Positions 8,409 through 20,928 of a stretch of 64,000 nt of DNA are shown here, in pieces. The notes under the pieces are model-generated. The model saw only the letters and a program-made list of their open reading frames with translations. It did not search any database and was not told the origin of the DNA. Made by a program: the position numbers and the translations under genes. This DNA comes from Pseudomonadota bacterium (GTDB lineage Bacteria; Pseudomonadota; Gammaproteobacteria; Ga0077536), in contig JADJYF010000006.1 of assembly GCA_016719885.1 (NCBI GenBank), positions 1 to 64,000 of the forward strand, given 5' to 3'. Numbering within the stretch: position 1 is the first letter of the stretch; each line of letters opens with the position of its first letter.

Positions 8409-9095
8409 ATGGACGCCCATTCCGTCGACAACGCCCTGACTTCGCGCCGCTCGGTGCGCGCCTTCCTGCCCACCGAGGTGCCGCGCCACACCGTGGAGCA
8501 CATCCTGACCGTCGCTGCGCGCTCGGCCTCCGGCACCAACATTCAGCCCTGGCAGGTACATGTGCTGACCGGAGCGGCCAAAACGCGGCTGTCGAACGCC
8601 ATCCTCGAGGCCTTCAACAACCCCGCGCTCAACGCCGAGCATAGCAGCGAGTTTCCAATCTATCCGAGTGAATGGATCTCGCCCTTCATCGACCGCCGGC
8701 GCAAGGTCGGCTGGGATCTCTATACCCTGCTCGGCATCGGCAAGGGCGACCGTGAACGCACCCATGCCCAGCACGCGCGCAACTTCCAGTTCTTCGATGC
8801 GCCGGTCGGACTCATCTTCACCATTCATCGCGCCCTGGGCTACGCGGCGTGGATTGACTACGGCATGTTCATGGGCAATGTCATGACCGCCGCGCGCGGC
8901 CACGGCCTGCATACCTGTCCGCAGTTCGCCTTCACGCAGTTCCATCGCATCATCAGCGCCGAACTCGGCCTGCCACCAGAGCAGAAAGTGCTGTGCGGCA
9001 TGTCGCTGGGCTACGAGGACACCCGCGCCGTCGAGAACACGCTGGTCAGCGAACGCGCGCCGCTCAGCGATTGGGCGACTTTTCACAGCGCCTGA
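8409..9095 (+). CDS. Nitroreductase family protein
   Basis: This 228-residue protein is a flavin-dependent nitroreductase (NfsA/NfsB superfamily). The FMN-binding N-terminus RRSVRAFLPTEVP and AARSASGTNIQPWQVHVL (residues about 12-48) are typical. The C-terminal segment LPPEQKVLCGMSLGYED and the closing helix also match. Members reduce nitro groups, quinones or enones with NAD(P)H. The frame is open upstream through the REP pair, but the ATG at 8409 is the family start. The nitronate monooxygenase follows after 20 bases, which hints at shared handling of nitro or nitronate compounds; that link is inference. Confidence 0.88.
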   Translation: MDAHSVDNALTSRRSVRAFLPTEVPRHTVEHILTVAARSASGTNIQPWQVHVLTGAAKTRLSNAILEAFNNPALNAEHSSEFPIYPSEWISPFIDRRRKVGWDLYTLLGIGKGDRERTHAQHARNFQFFDAPVGLIFTIHRALGYAAWIDYGMFMGNVMTAARGHGLHTCPQFAFTQFHRIISAELGLPPEQKVLCGMSLGYEDTRAVENTLVSERAPLSDWATFHSA

Positions 9096-9115
9096 CAGCG
9101 CGGGAGGGCCCTCAC

Positions 9116-10633
<1,518 letters not shown>

Positions 10634-11548
10634 TTGGCAAAGCGCAGCGTCAACGACGTGAAGCGCGAGTCCTGCAGCAGGTGTTCAAGGCCGAGCACGC
10701 TGCACACGCCGGCGAACTCGCCGTCGCCGACGATGATCAGGGTGATGTGGCCGTCCTTGGTCGGGAACAGTTCGTAGAACGAGGCGATGAGCGGCTTGGC
10801 CGTGAAGCCTTCGCTGCCGACGAAGCTGTCGTTCCAGAACACTTCCGGCCACAGGAACGCGAGGCTCGCGTCCAGCATCGACAGTTCCACATGATGACCG
10901 CCGACCGCGCCGCGGGCGCGCGCGAACAGCGCGGCCGCGATCGCCTGGGAGGCGGTCAGGGCCGCGACCTTGTCGCTGGCGATGGTCTTCATGAGCTGCG
11001 GTTCGCCGCCCACGCCCTGCGCGGCGGCAAAGCCCGACACGCTCTGGATGACCGGGTCGTAGACGCGCTGTCCGGCCGCCGGGCCGGTTGCGCCGAAGCC
11101 CGAGATCGAGACATAGACGAGATTGGGATTGACGCGCTTGAGGTCCTCGAAGCCGTAGCCCGCGCGGTCCAGCGCGCCGGGCCGCGAGTTCTGCACGAAC
11201 ACGTCGGCGCTCTCGATGATCTTGTACAAGGCCGGGCGCAGCGCGGGGTTCTTGAGGTCGACCGCCATCGAGCGCTTGTTGCGATTCATCTGCGCGAAAT
11301 AGGCCGATACGCCACCCCGCACCCCGCCCACGTGCCGCGCCGGGTCACCGCTGCCGACGGTCTCGAAACGAATGACGTCCGCGCCCTGGTCCGCCAGCAT
11401 GCCGGTCGCCATGGGACCGGAGGCGTTGGTGGTGACGTCGATGATCCTGATGCCCTGCATCGGTTGCATTGCTGATTCCTCGAAAGCGTAGTGAAAACCC
11501 GGCCGGAGTGGCGTGGACGACGGGATTGTAAGCGCTGGTCCGCGTGGT

Positions 11549-11578
11549 TTGTCACCGGGTAGTACGCCCGCTTACTAT
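11549..11578 (+). promoter_or_regulatory. Sigma-70-type promoter with overlapping inverted repeat, upstream of the P450 cluster
   Basis: TTGTCA (11549-11554) and TACTAT (11573-11578) are spaced by 18 bases and resemble a sigma-70 promoter reading toward the P450 gene. The inverted repeat TAGTA-N8-TACTA (11560-11577) lies across the spacer and -10 element, a typical place for a repressor operator of the TetR kind. No regulator gene is adjacent, so the binding protein is unknown. Confidence 0.5.
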
Positions 11579-11662
11579 TCGGACCATCATCACCCGGGAC
11601 GCGGCCCGGGGGCCGCCGCCGGCGGCTCCCACGCACGCGCCAGGCACGGCCCAGCGAGCACC

Positions 11663-12850
11663 ATGAGCACCATCGAGTTCAATCCCACCTTGCGTGAAGT
11701 GCAGCAGGATCCCTACCCCTGGTATCGCCGTCTGCGCGACGAGGCGCCGGTGTACCGCATCCCGGCCTTGAATGCCTACGGCCTGTTCCGCTACGACGAC
11801 TGCAAGCACACCTTCCTGCACCCCGAAACCTACTCGGCGCGCGATTTCATCACCCAGGCCTTCGGCGATCTCGACCCGGTGCCGGAAACGCCGTCGCTGA
11901 TCGCCATGGACCCGCCGGCACATACGCCGCTGCGCAAGCTCGCCGGCCAGGCGTTCTCGCCGTCGGTGACGCGCGGCCTCGAGCCACGCATCAAGGCCAT
12001 CGTCAGCGACCTGCTCGATGAGATCATGGCGCGCGGCCACGAGTTCGACTTCGTCGCCGACTTCGCCGCCTACGTGCCGGTCAGCGTCACCGCCGAATTG
12101 CTGGGCGTCGACAAGAGCCAGCGCGAGAACTTCAAGATCTGGACGGCCGATCTCTTGAACGCCGCCAATCGCGCGTCGTTGAGCGCGGCGGACGTCGAAC
12201 GCATCCGCGCCAGCGTCGCGGAGCTGCGCGCCTATCTCGAGCGCAGCATCGCCGAGCGCCGCATCAATCCTGGCGACGACTTCATCTCGCTGCTGGTCAA
12301 GGCCGAGGAAGGCGGCGACGTGCTGAGTTCCATCCAGGTGCTGAGCATCGCGGTGCTGACCCACTTCGGCGGCTCCGAGACGCCGTCGCACATGATCAGC
12401 AGCGCACTCATCGCCTTGAGCGAGAACCCGGACGCCTTCGCCATGCTGCGCGCCGAGCCCAAGCTCTCGGCCAATGCGATCGAGGAAACGCTGCGCTACT
12501 GGTCGCCGGTCAACCTGGTGTTCCAGACCGCGGTGCATGACGTCGATGTCCATGGCGTGACCATCCCGGCCGGCGCCTACGTGTTGTCCTACATCAGTTC
12601 GGCCAATCGCGACGAACGACGCTTCGCCGATCCGGATCGCTACGACATCCAGCGCGATGCGCATCATCACCTGTCGTTTGCCCATGGCCCGCACTACTGC
12701 CCGGGCGCGGCGCTCGGCAAGCGCATGGGCACGATTGCACTGGAGGCGGTGCTGGAGCGCATGCCCAAGCTGCGTCGTCTCGACGCCGCCACGGACTGGC
12801 TGCCGTCGCTGTGGGTGCGCGGCGCGCGCAGCTTGCCGGTGGCCTGGTGA
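11663..12850 (+). CDS. Cytochrome P450
   Basis: This 395-residue soluble bacterial P450 is a haem-thiolate monooxygenase. The haem-binding loop FAHGPHYCPG with its cysteine ligand lies near residue 345, ExxR of helix K is EETLR near 273, and the I-helix segment FGGSETPSHM near 236 holds the oxygen-activating acid/threonine pair as ET. The ATG at 11663 was chosen over an upstream in-frame start because the family N-terminus (NPTLREVQQDPYPWYRRLRD) begins here. It is the first gene of the plus-strand cluster, one base from the amidohydrolase. No ferredoxin or reductase gene is nearby, so electrons must come from elsewhere. Confidence 0.92.
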   Translation: MSTIEFNPTLREVQQDPYPWYRRLRDEAPVYRIPALNAYGLFRYDDCKHTFLHPETYSARDFITQAFGDLDPVPETPSLIAMDPPAHTPLRKLAGQAFSPSVTRGLEPRIKAIVSDLLDEIMARGHEFDFVADFAAYVPVSVTAELLGVDKSQRENFKIWTADLLNAANRASLSAADVERIRASVAELRAYLERSIAERRINPGDDFISLLVKAEEGGDVLSSIQVLSIAVLTHFGGSETPSHMISSALIALSENPDAFAMLRAEPKLSANAIEETLRYWSPVNLVFQTAVHDVDVHGVTIPAGAYVLSYISSANRDERRFADPDRYDIQRDAHHHLSFAHGPHYCPGAALGKRMGTIALEAVLERMPKLRRLDAATDWLPSLWVRGARSLPVAW

Positions 12851-12851
12851 C

Positions 12852-14219
12852 ATGACGACACCAGCCCAATCTGACGCAACCCTCCTGATCCACGGCGGCA
12901 GCGTGGTCGATGGCCTCGGCAACGCGCCGCGCGTCGCCGACGTACTGCTGGCGGGCGAGCGCATCGTCGCGGTCGAGCCCGGTCTCGACGCGCGCACCGC
13001 GCCCGAGGTGCCGCGCATGGACGCGCGCGGTCTCACCGTCATGCCCGGCCTCATCGATGCCCATTGCCACATCAGCTTCGACGAGCCGAATTCCAACGAC
13101 GAGTTGTTCTTTCATCGTCGCGAGGGTCTCGCCGCGATCATCGCCGCGGCCAACGTGCAAAAGCTGCTGGCCGCCGGCGTGACCGGTTTCTTCGACGCCG
13201 ATTCGCTGTGGGAAATAGGCGTCGATCTGCGCGACGCCATCGAAGCCGGCATCGTGCGCGGACCGCGCATGACCACCGGCGGCAATGCGCTCTTGACCTC
13301 GGTGGGCGGCACCGCCGGCCGCCTCATTCCCGACGAGGGCCGGCGCGGTTACGGCGTGGTGGTGCACAGCCGCGACGACATCGTGCGCGAGGTGCGCCGC
13401 CAGATCAAAATCGGCGTCGACTGGATCAAGGTGCACGTGACCGGCCTGACGCCGCGCCAGAAAGTGAAAGGCGAAGTGCAGGTGTGGTCGCTGGATGAAA
13501 TGAAGCTGGTGTGCGACACCGCCCACGAACTCGGCACGCCGGTGGTCGGCCATTGTCGCGGCGCCTCCAGCACCCGCGACGCGGCGCTGGCCGGCTTCGA
13601 CATGATCCTGCACGCGACCTACATGGATGAAGAGGCGCTCGCCGCGGTGGTCGACCGACGCGTGCCGATCGTGCCGACCTTCACCTTCCAGGCCAATCTC
13701 GCCGACTACGGCGCGGCGGTCGGCGCCTCGGAAGGCATTCGCAAGTTGTTCCAGAAAGAGATCAGCGACAGCGCGGTGATGCTGAAGCGTGCTTTCGATG
13801 CCGGCGTGCCGCTGTTGTGCGGCACCGAGTCGGGCTTTTCCATCACGCCCTACGGTGACTGGCATTACCGCGAACTGGAAGTGTTCGTGAACGACCTCGG
13901 CCTCACACCCTTGCAAGCCATCACCGCCGCCACCAGCGCCAATGCCTTCGCGCTGGGTCTCGCCGGCGAAACCGGTGCCATAGAAAGCGGCCGGCTCGCC
14001 GACATCATCGTCATCGACGGCGACGTGGCACGCGACGTGCGCCTGCTCGGCGAGCGCCAGCGGCTGCGCCACGTGATCCTGAACGGCGAGGTGGTGGATA
14101 CCGCGCCTCCCGCGCCGCGTCGCGATCCGCCCGGCTGGCGCGCGCCCCACTACGGCACGCGCATCCTGCGGCGCGAGGTGGTGGACGGCTTCGACGACGA
14201 AGACGTGAAAGCACCATGA
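12852..14219 (+). CDS. Metal-dependent amidohydrolase family protein
   Basis: This 455-residue protein has the composite beta-sandwich plus TIM barrel of amidohydrolases (imidazolonepropionase/prolidase-like branch). The metal site is visible as HCH in MPGLIDAHCHISFDEPN near residue 70, a lysine in VDWIKVHVTG near 196 that could be carbamylated, GHCRG near 233, and HATYMDE. The position usually held by the catalytic aspartate in GTDSG reads GTESG, so Glu replaces Asp. The C-terminal beta-sandwich GAIESGRLADIIVIDGD is complete. The ATG follows the P450 stop by one base, and the end overlaps the next gene by four (ATGA). The substrate could be a cyclic amide, lactam or lactone; this is not decidable. 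Confidence 0.87.
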   Translation: MTTPAQSDATLLIHGGSVVDGLGNAPRVADVLLAGERIVAVEPGLDARTAPEVPRMDARGLTVMPGLIDAHCHISFDEPNSNDELFFHRREGLAAIIAAANVQKLLAAGVTGFFDADSLWEIGVDLRDAIEAGIVRGPRMTTGGNALLTSVGGTAGRLIPDEGRRGYGVVVHSRDDIVREVRRQIKIGVDWIKVHVTGLTPRQKVKGEVQVWSLDEMKLVCDTAHELGTPVVGHCRGASSTRDAALAGFDMILHATYMDEEALAAVVDRRVPIVPTFTFQANLADYGAAVGASEGIRKLFQKEISDSAVMLKRAFDAGVPLLCGTESGFSITPYGDWHYRELEVFVNDLGLTPLQAITAATSANAFALGLAGETGAIESGRLADIIVIDGDVARDVRLLGERQRLRHVILNGEVVDTAPPAPRRDPPGWRAPHYGTRILRREVVDGFDDEDVKAP

Positions 14220-15199
14220 GCCTCGCCAACGCCACCAGCATCGACCTGCACGCCCACGCGGTGCTGGAAGAAACAATGGGCGCGGCCGGCCGCTACGGCC
14301 CCGAACTGGGCTACGAGGACAAGCCGCGCTTTCGCGTCGGTAATTACGAACTGCACGGCGTGCGCTATCGCGGCAGCCCGTTCATGGATGTCGACCTGCG
14401 CCTCGCCGCCATGGACCGCGCCGGCATCGACTACCAGTTGCTGTCGCCCAATCCCCTGACTTATTTCCATTTCATCGAGCCGCCGCTGGCGCGCGACTTC
14501 TGCCGCACCCACAACGATGCGCTGGCCGCGCAGGTGGCGCCCCATCGCGAGCGGCTCGCGGCCTGCGCGGCGGTGCCGATGCAGGACATCGGCTTCGCGA
14601 TCGAAGAGACGCAGCGTGCCGTCACCGAACTCGGCATGGTCGGCCCCTACATCGGCACGGATTTCGGCCGGCCGCTCGACGACCCGGCGCTCGACGCTTT
14701 CTACGCAGCCCTGGTCGCGCTCGACGTGCCGCTGTTCATCCATCCGGCACCGGCCGGTATCGACGGTCCGGCCGGCGATCCGAATCTCAAACGCTTCGAT
14801 CTCGACATCATCATCGGCTTCGCCGCGCAGGAGACCATCGCGGTGTGCACGCTCATCTACGGCGGCGTGCTGGAGCGCCATCCCAAGCTCGACATCTGCA
14901 TCAGCCATGGCGGCGGCGCGACCGGCTACCTGTTCGGACGCATGGCCAGCGCCGCGCGCAAGCGGCCATGGGCGCGCGAAGAACTGCGTGCCGATGGCGC
15001 CTTCGAAGCGCTGCTGCATCGCCTGTGGTTCGACATCCACGTGCACGCGACCGAATCGGTCGCGCTGCTGCGTTCGCGGGTGAACTGCGAGCGGCTGGTG
15101 TTCGGCACCAATTTCGCGGGCTGGGATCAGCAGCAAGGTGACGTGCGCGAAGAAGCGCGCCCCTATGCCGCCAACGCGCGCCGCCTGCTGCGCGCCTGA
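14216..15199 (+). CDS. Amidohydrolase-2 (ACMSD-like) family protein
   Basis: This 327-residue TIM-barrel protein belongs to the amidohydrolase-2 family, which includes aminocarboxymuconate semialdehyde decarboxylase, gamma-resorcylate decarboxylase and vinyl-acid hydratases. Metal-site motifs are IDLHAHAV near residue 9, PLFIHPAPAG near 178 and ISHGGGATGYLFGRM near 229. The last motif reads VFGTNFAGWD where many relatives have GTD or GSD, so the catalytic acid may have moved to the later Asp. The start overlaps the previous stop (ATGA), so the two hydrolases are translationally coupled. A role after ring cleavage, as decarboxylase or hydrolase, is plausible given the neighbouring oxygenases. 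Confidence 0.85.
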   Translation: MSLANATSIDLHAHAVLEETMGAAGRYGPELGYEDKPRFRVGNYELHGVRYRGSPFMDVDLRLAAMDRAGIDYQLLSPNPLTYFHFIEPPLARDFCRTHNDALAAQVAPHRERLAACAAVPMQDIGFAIEETQRAVTELGMVGPYIGTDFGRPLDDPALDAFYAALVALDVPLFIHPAPAGIDGPAGDPNLKRFDLDIIIGFAAQETIAVCTLIYGGVLERHPKLDICISHGGGATGYLFGRMASAARKRPWAREELRADGAFEALLHRLWFDIHVHATESVALLRSRVNCERLVFGTNFAGWDQQQGDVREEARPYAANARRLLRA

Positions 15200-15224
15200 C
15201 CATCTTCATTCGCGGGGAGTATTC

Positions 15225-15791
15225 ATGAGCGAACTCGAACAATTGAAGCGCAGCATCGACCGGCTCGAATCGCGCTTCGCCATCAGCGAACTGGTGACGG
15301 CCTACGCGGTGGCCTGTGACGAACACGACATGCCGCGCCTGACCGGCCTGTTCACCGCCGACGCGGTGTTCGACTCACCGAGCGGCGCGATGGTGGCGCA
15401 TGGCCGCGATGCCATCGAATCGATGTTCATCGAGCTGTTCAAGGTACGTGGCCCGGCATTTCACTGGACGCACGATCACACGGTGAGCTTCGATGAGCGC
15501 GATGCGGATCGCGCCACCGGCCTGGTGCTGAGCCATGCCGAGACCTGCCCGGCCGAGGTCGTGAGCCTCGCCGCGATGCGCTACAACGACGAATACCGGC
15601 GCGAGAACGGGCGCTGGCATTTCGCCCATCGCACCATCAATTTCCTCTACTACGTGCCGGTGACCGAGTTCCCGACGGTGTTCAAGAGCCGCGACCGCCT
15701 GAGCATACGCGGCACGCGCATGCCGGCCGATTATCCGGAAACCCTGGCCTGCTGGCAGGCCTTCCACGCGCAACACGTTGTCGAGAAATAA
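15225..15791 (+). CDS. SnoaL/NTF2-like protein
   Basis: This 188-residue protein has the cone-shaped alpha+beta barrel fold of SnoaL-like / bile-acid 7-alpha-dehydratase-like proteins. Visible features are the N-terminal helix DRLESRFAISELVTAYAVACDEHD, LFTADAVFDSPSGAMVAHGRDAI, the HWTHDHTVSF strand, and the closing GRWHFAHRTINFLYYVP (each shown in part). The ATG has GGGGAG six bases upstream. Relatives act as dehydratases, aldol-type cyclases or small partners of ring hydroxylases. Lying 25 bases after the hydrolase and 14 before the Rieske subunit, it could be a dehydratase of the pathway or fill the role of a ring-hydroxylase beta subunit; I cannot choose. Confidence 0.83.
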   Translation: MSELEQLKRSIDRLESRFAISELVTAYAVACDEHDMPRLTGLFTADAVFDSPSGAMVAHGRDAIESMFIELFKVRGPAFHWTHDHTVSFDERDADRATGLVLSHAETCPAEVVSLAAMRYNDEYRRENGRWHFAHRTINFLYYVPVTEFPTVFKSRDRLSIRGTRMPADYPETLACWQAFHAQHVVEK

Positions 15792-15805
15792 GCGAGACCG
15801 CCGCC

Positions 15806-16960
15806 ATGACGCGCCATGAAGAAATGCTCGACCTCACGCGCCGCGCGCTGCAGCACTACCGCAATGGCACCACCGACCAGGCGCCGTCGGTGATGAGCCA
15901 GCCGGTGGCGGCCTATGTCGACGAAGCCCGTTACCAGCGCGAAGTCGAGCGCGTGTTCAAGCACCTGCCGCAGGCCCTCGCGCTCAGCATCGAGATCCCG
16001 CAGGCCGGCGACTACCGCGCCATGCAGGTGCTGGACGTGCCGGTGATCGTGGTGCGCGGCAAGGACGGCCGCGCGCGCGCGTTCCTGAACGCCTGTCGTC
16101 ATCGCGGCGCCAAGGTCTGCCAGCACGGCAGCGGCAACGCGCGCGTCTTCACCTGCCCCTACCACGCCTGGGCCTACAACGAGCAGGGCGCATTGATCAG
16201 CCGTTACGCCGCCGACACCTTCGGCGAAGTCGATCATGCGAGCCTGGGCCTCACCGAACTCGACTGCGCCGAGCGCGCCGGCCTGGTGTTCGTCAAGTTG
16301 ACGCCCGGCGAGGCGCTGGACATCGATACCTGGCTCGGCGATTTCGCCGCCGAGCTCGGCAGCTTGAAACTCGACAGCTGGCACATCTACACGCAGCGCG
16401 AACTCGACGGCCCAGGCTGGAAAGTCGCGCTCGACGGCTATCTCGAGGCCTATCACCACAATTCGCTGCACGGCAAGACCGTCGGCAAGATGACCATCGG
16501 CAACCTGCTGGTGCTCGATACCTACGGCCCCCATCAGCGCCTGACCTTTGGCCGCAAAACGCTTGCCGAACTCGTCGACCAGCCGGAATCGAGCTGGGAA
16601 GTGGACAAGCACATCCGTCTCATCCACAACTGTTTCCCCAACCTGTCGGTGTCCGGCATCCTCGGCGATCATTGCCTGGTCAGCCAGATCTTTCCCGGCC
16701 CGACGCCGACCACCACGCTCACGCGCCAGACGGTGCTGGTGGCCACGCCGCCGGTCAGCGAAGAACAGCGCGCGGCGTCGGAGTTGTTCAGCAGCATGGT
16801 GCTGCAGGCGGTGCGCGACGAGGACTACGCGGTCGGCCGCACCATCCAGGACGGTTTGAAATCCGGCGCCAACCTCGACTTCCTGTTCGGCCGCAACGAG
16901 CCGGCCGTGCAGAACTATCACAACACCATCGCGCGACTGATGGCCGGCGCCTCGCGCTGA
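15806..16960 (+). CDS. Rieske non-haem iron oxygenase, alpha-subunit type
   Basis: This 384-residue protein is a ring-hydroxylating oxygenase large subunit. The Rieske [2Fe-2S] ligands CxH and CxxH are in NACRHRGAKVC and FTCPYHAWAYN (about residues 91-118). The catalytic domain keeps the mononuclear iron region DGYLEAYHHNSLHG near 210, with two histidines. Such enzymes insert oxygen into aromatic or other hydrocarbon rings, or demethylate. No classical beta subunit follows, which suggests an alpha-only enzyme or the SnoaL protein just upstream as partner. No reductase gene is in the window. It sits in the middle of the P450-amidohydrolase cluster. Confidence 0.92.
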   Translation: MTRHEEMLDLTRRALQHYRNGTTDQAPSVMSQPVAAYVDEARYQREVERVFKHLPQALALSIEIPQAGDYRAMQVLDVPVIVVRGKDGRARAFLNACRHRGAKVCQHGSGNARVFTCPYHAWAYNEQGALISRYAADTFGEVDHASLGLTELDCAERAGLVFVKLTPGEALDIDTWLGDFAAELGSLKLDSWHIYTQRELDGPGWKVALDGYLEAYHHNSLHGKTVGKMTIGNLLVLDTYGPHQRLTFGRKTLAELVDQPESSWEVDKHIRLIHNCFPNLSVSGILGDHCLVSQIFPGPTPTTTLTRQTVLVATPPVSEEQRAASELFSSMVLQAVRDEDYAVGRTIQDGLKSGANLDFLFGRNEPAVQNYHNTIARLMAGASR

Positions 16961-16989
16961 ACGCCGCACAGGATTTCCGGATACCCGCC

Positions 16990-18192
16990 ATGAGCACGAA
17001 CAAACCGCAGAACCTCGAACATCTCGCCCGGCAGTTCGACATCGACGACCCGCTGTTCGCGACGCACTTCGAAGACGTGCTCGAACACCTGGTGGCGAAA
17101 TGCCCGGTGGCGCACAGCACGGTCGGGCCCGGCTACCGCGTGTTCAATCGCTATCGTGATGTCAGGCGCTGCGCGATGGACTGGCGCAGCTTCAGCAGCG
17201 CCGACGGCTGGATGTTGAATCCGCCGGAAGGCAACATCGCCATCCTGCCCGAGGATCTCGACCCGCCCTATCACACCGAGTGGCGGCGCGCGCTCAACAG
17301 CTTCTTCACCGCCGGCGCCTGCGAAGCGCTGGAGGCGCCGGCGCGCGCCTATGCCGCCGAACTGGTCGAACGCTTCGCGGCGCGCGGCGAGTGCGAATTC
17401 GTCGCCGACTTCGCCGCGCAGTTGCCGGGCCTCATCCTGTTCAAACACATCCTGCCGGTGCCGGTCGCCGAACTGCCGACCTTGTTCAACGACATCGACG
17501 TCTATTCCTTCGGCCCCATGGATCAGCGTGCCGACGCCTTCGGTCGCGTCTACACCTACCTGCAGGGCTTTCTCGAACAGCGCGCCCGGGAGCCATCTCG
17601 CGGCGGTGACATCGTCGACGTGATACTCGCCGGCGTCGACAAGGACGGCGCGCCCTGCTCGTGGGAAGACAAGATCCACGTGGTGCTGGACGTGGTGTTC
17701 GCCGGCCTCGCCACCACCACCCACGCCATCTCGGGCGCTATCTATGCACTTGCCACGGACCCCTCGATACGCGCAGCCTTGGCGCGTGACCCGGCGCGCA
17801 TGCATACCGCCGTCGAGGAAACGGTGCGTCTCTATGCGCCGGTGGTGGCGGTGGGTCGCAGCGTGCGCCAGGACTGCGAGGTGGCGGGCGAGCAGCTCAA
17901 GGCCGGCGATCGCGTGGCGTTGAACTACGCCGCCGCATCACGCGACCCGGAAGTGTGCACGCAGCCGGAACGTTTCGACATCGAGCGCGAGGAAGTGGTG
18001 CACACCGCGTTCGGCGTCGGCCCGCATCGCTGCCTGGGTGAACACCTGGCGCGGCTCGAGATCCGCGTGGCGGTGGAAGAATTCCTGAAGCGCATTCCGG
18101 ATTTCGAACTGGCGCCCGGCACGCAGCCGGTATACGAGAGTGGGCAGTTGCGCACCATGAAGAATCTTCATTTGCGCTGGCAAGTGGCCTAG
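16990..18192 (+). CDS. Cytochrome P450
   Basis: This 400-residue enzyme is the second bacterial P450 of the cluster and differs clearly from the first. The haem loop is FGVGPHRCLGEHLARLE near residue 338-354, ExxR is EETVRLYAPV near 277, and the I-helix segment is VFAGLATTTHAIS near 236, with the usual AGxxT. The ATG at 16990 fits the family start; the longer frame upstream overlaps the Rieske gene and is not credible. A 29-base gap separates it from the Rieske subunit. Plausible roles are hydroxylation of a terpenoid, steroid or heterocycle, but the substrate is not evident. Confidence 0.92.
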   Translation: MSTNKPQNLEHLARQFDIDDPLFATHFEDVLEHLVAKCPVAHSTVGPGYRVFNRYRDVRRCAMDWRSFSSADGWMLNPPEGNIAILPEDLDPPYHTEWRRALNSFFTAGACEALEAPARAYAAELVERFAARGECEFVADFAAQLPGLILFKHILPVPVAELPTLFNDIDVYSFGPMDQRADAFGRVYTYLQGFLEQRAREPSRGGDIVDVILAGVDKDGAPCSWEDKIHVVLDVVFAGLATTTHAISGAIYALATDPSIRAALARDPARMHTAVEETVRLYAPVVAVGRSVRQDCEVAGEQLKAGDRVALNYAAASRDPEVCTQPERFDIEREEVVHTAFGVGPHRCLGEHLARLEIRVAVEEFLKRIPDFELAPGTQPVYESGQLRTMKNLHLRWQVA

Positions 18193-18199
18193 TCTCCCC

Positions 18200-18284
18200 G
18201 TAGGTGCGAATTCATTCGCACATTGAATTGCCAGGGTCGACGCAGCGCCGCGCGGTTCAATGTGCGAATGAATTCGCACCTACA
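18200..18284. repeat. Inverted pair of REP-like palindromes, family 1
   Basis: Two copies of the family 1 element face each other (18200-18222 and 18261-18284) with a 38-base spacer, the same spacing and orientation as the pair at 8302. It lies between the second P450 and the molybdenum hydroxylase genes, and so may split the cluster into two transcripts or stabilise the upstream message. Confidence 0.88.
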
Positions 18285-18319
18285 ACATTGGCAAGCTTCC
18301 GAGCCGCAGGAGCCGCTTG

Positions 18320-18771
18320 ATGAAAACCCTCACCATCAACCGCCAGCAGCGCGAACTCGATTCTCCCGATGACACCCCACTGCTGTGGGTCCTGCGCGAC
18401 GAGCTCGGCCTGACCGGCACCAAGTACGGCTGCGGCAAAGCGCTGTGCGGCGTCTGCACGGTGCTGGTCGACGGCGCGCCACGGCGAGCGTGCATCACGC
18501 CCCTGGCCGCCCTCGACAAGCACGCCGTCACCACCATCGAAGGCGCCGACTCCAAGGTCGCACGCGCCGTGATCGAGGCCTGGACCGCGCTCGACGTCGC
18601 GCAGTGCGGCTACTGCCAATCCGGGCAGATCATGGCCGCGACCGCGCTGCTCGAAAGCAATCGCCGACCGAGTGACGCCGACATCAACGCCGCCATGGAT
18701 GCCATCCTGTGCCGCTGCGCAACCTATGTGCGCATACGCGCGGCCATCCATGCGGCGGCGGAGGCGCTGGC

Positions 18772-18775
<4 letters not shown>
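18320..18775 (+). CDS. (2Fe-2S) subunit of a molybdenum hydroxylase (isoquinoline 1-oxidoreductase alpha type)
   Basis: This 151-residue protein carries two [2Fe-2S] clusters of the xanthine oxidase family. The plant-type N-terminal cluster is YGCGKALCGVCTVLVDG with the fourth Cys in RRAC (about residues 38-62). The C-terminal four-helix cluster is CGYCQSGQ near 98 and CRCATY near 134. Size and order match IorA-type subunits that pair with a large exported molybdenum subunit. A TTG lies directly before the ATG; I chose the ATG at 18320 with CAGGAG upstream. The end overlaps the large subunit by four bases (ATGA). No FAD subunit is present, as in the IorAB class. Confidence 0.92.
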
Positions 18776-20922
<2,147 letters not shown>

Positions 20923-20928
20923 CCTGCC

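Noticed and set aside
12594..14276. 560-codon minus-strand frame opposite the amidohydrolase
   Set aside because: High-GC shadow frame rich in His, Ala and Arg. The plus-strand protein is clearly the coding one.
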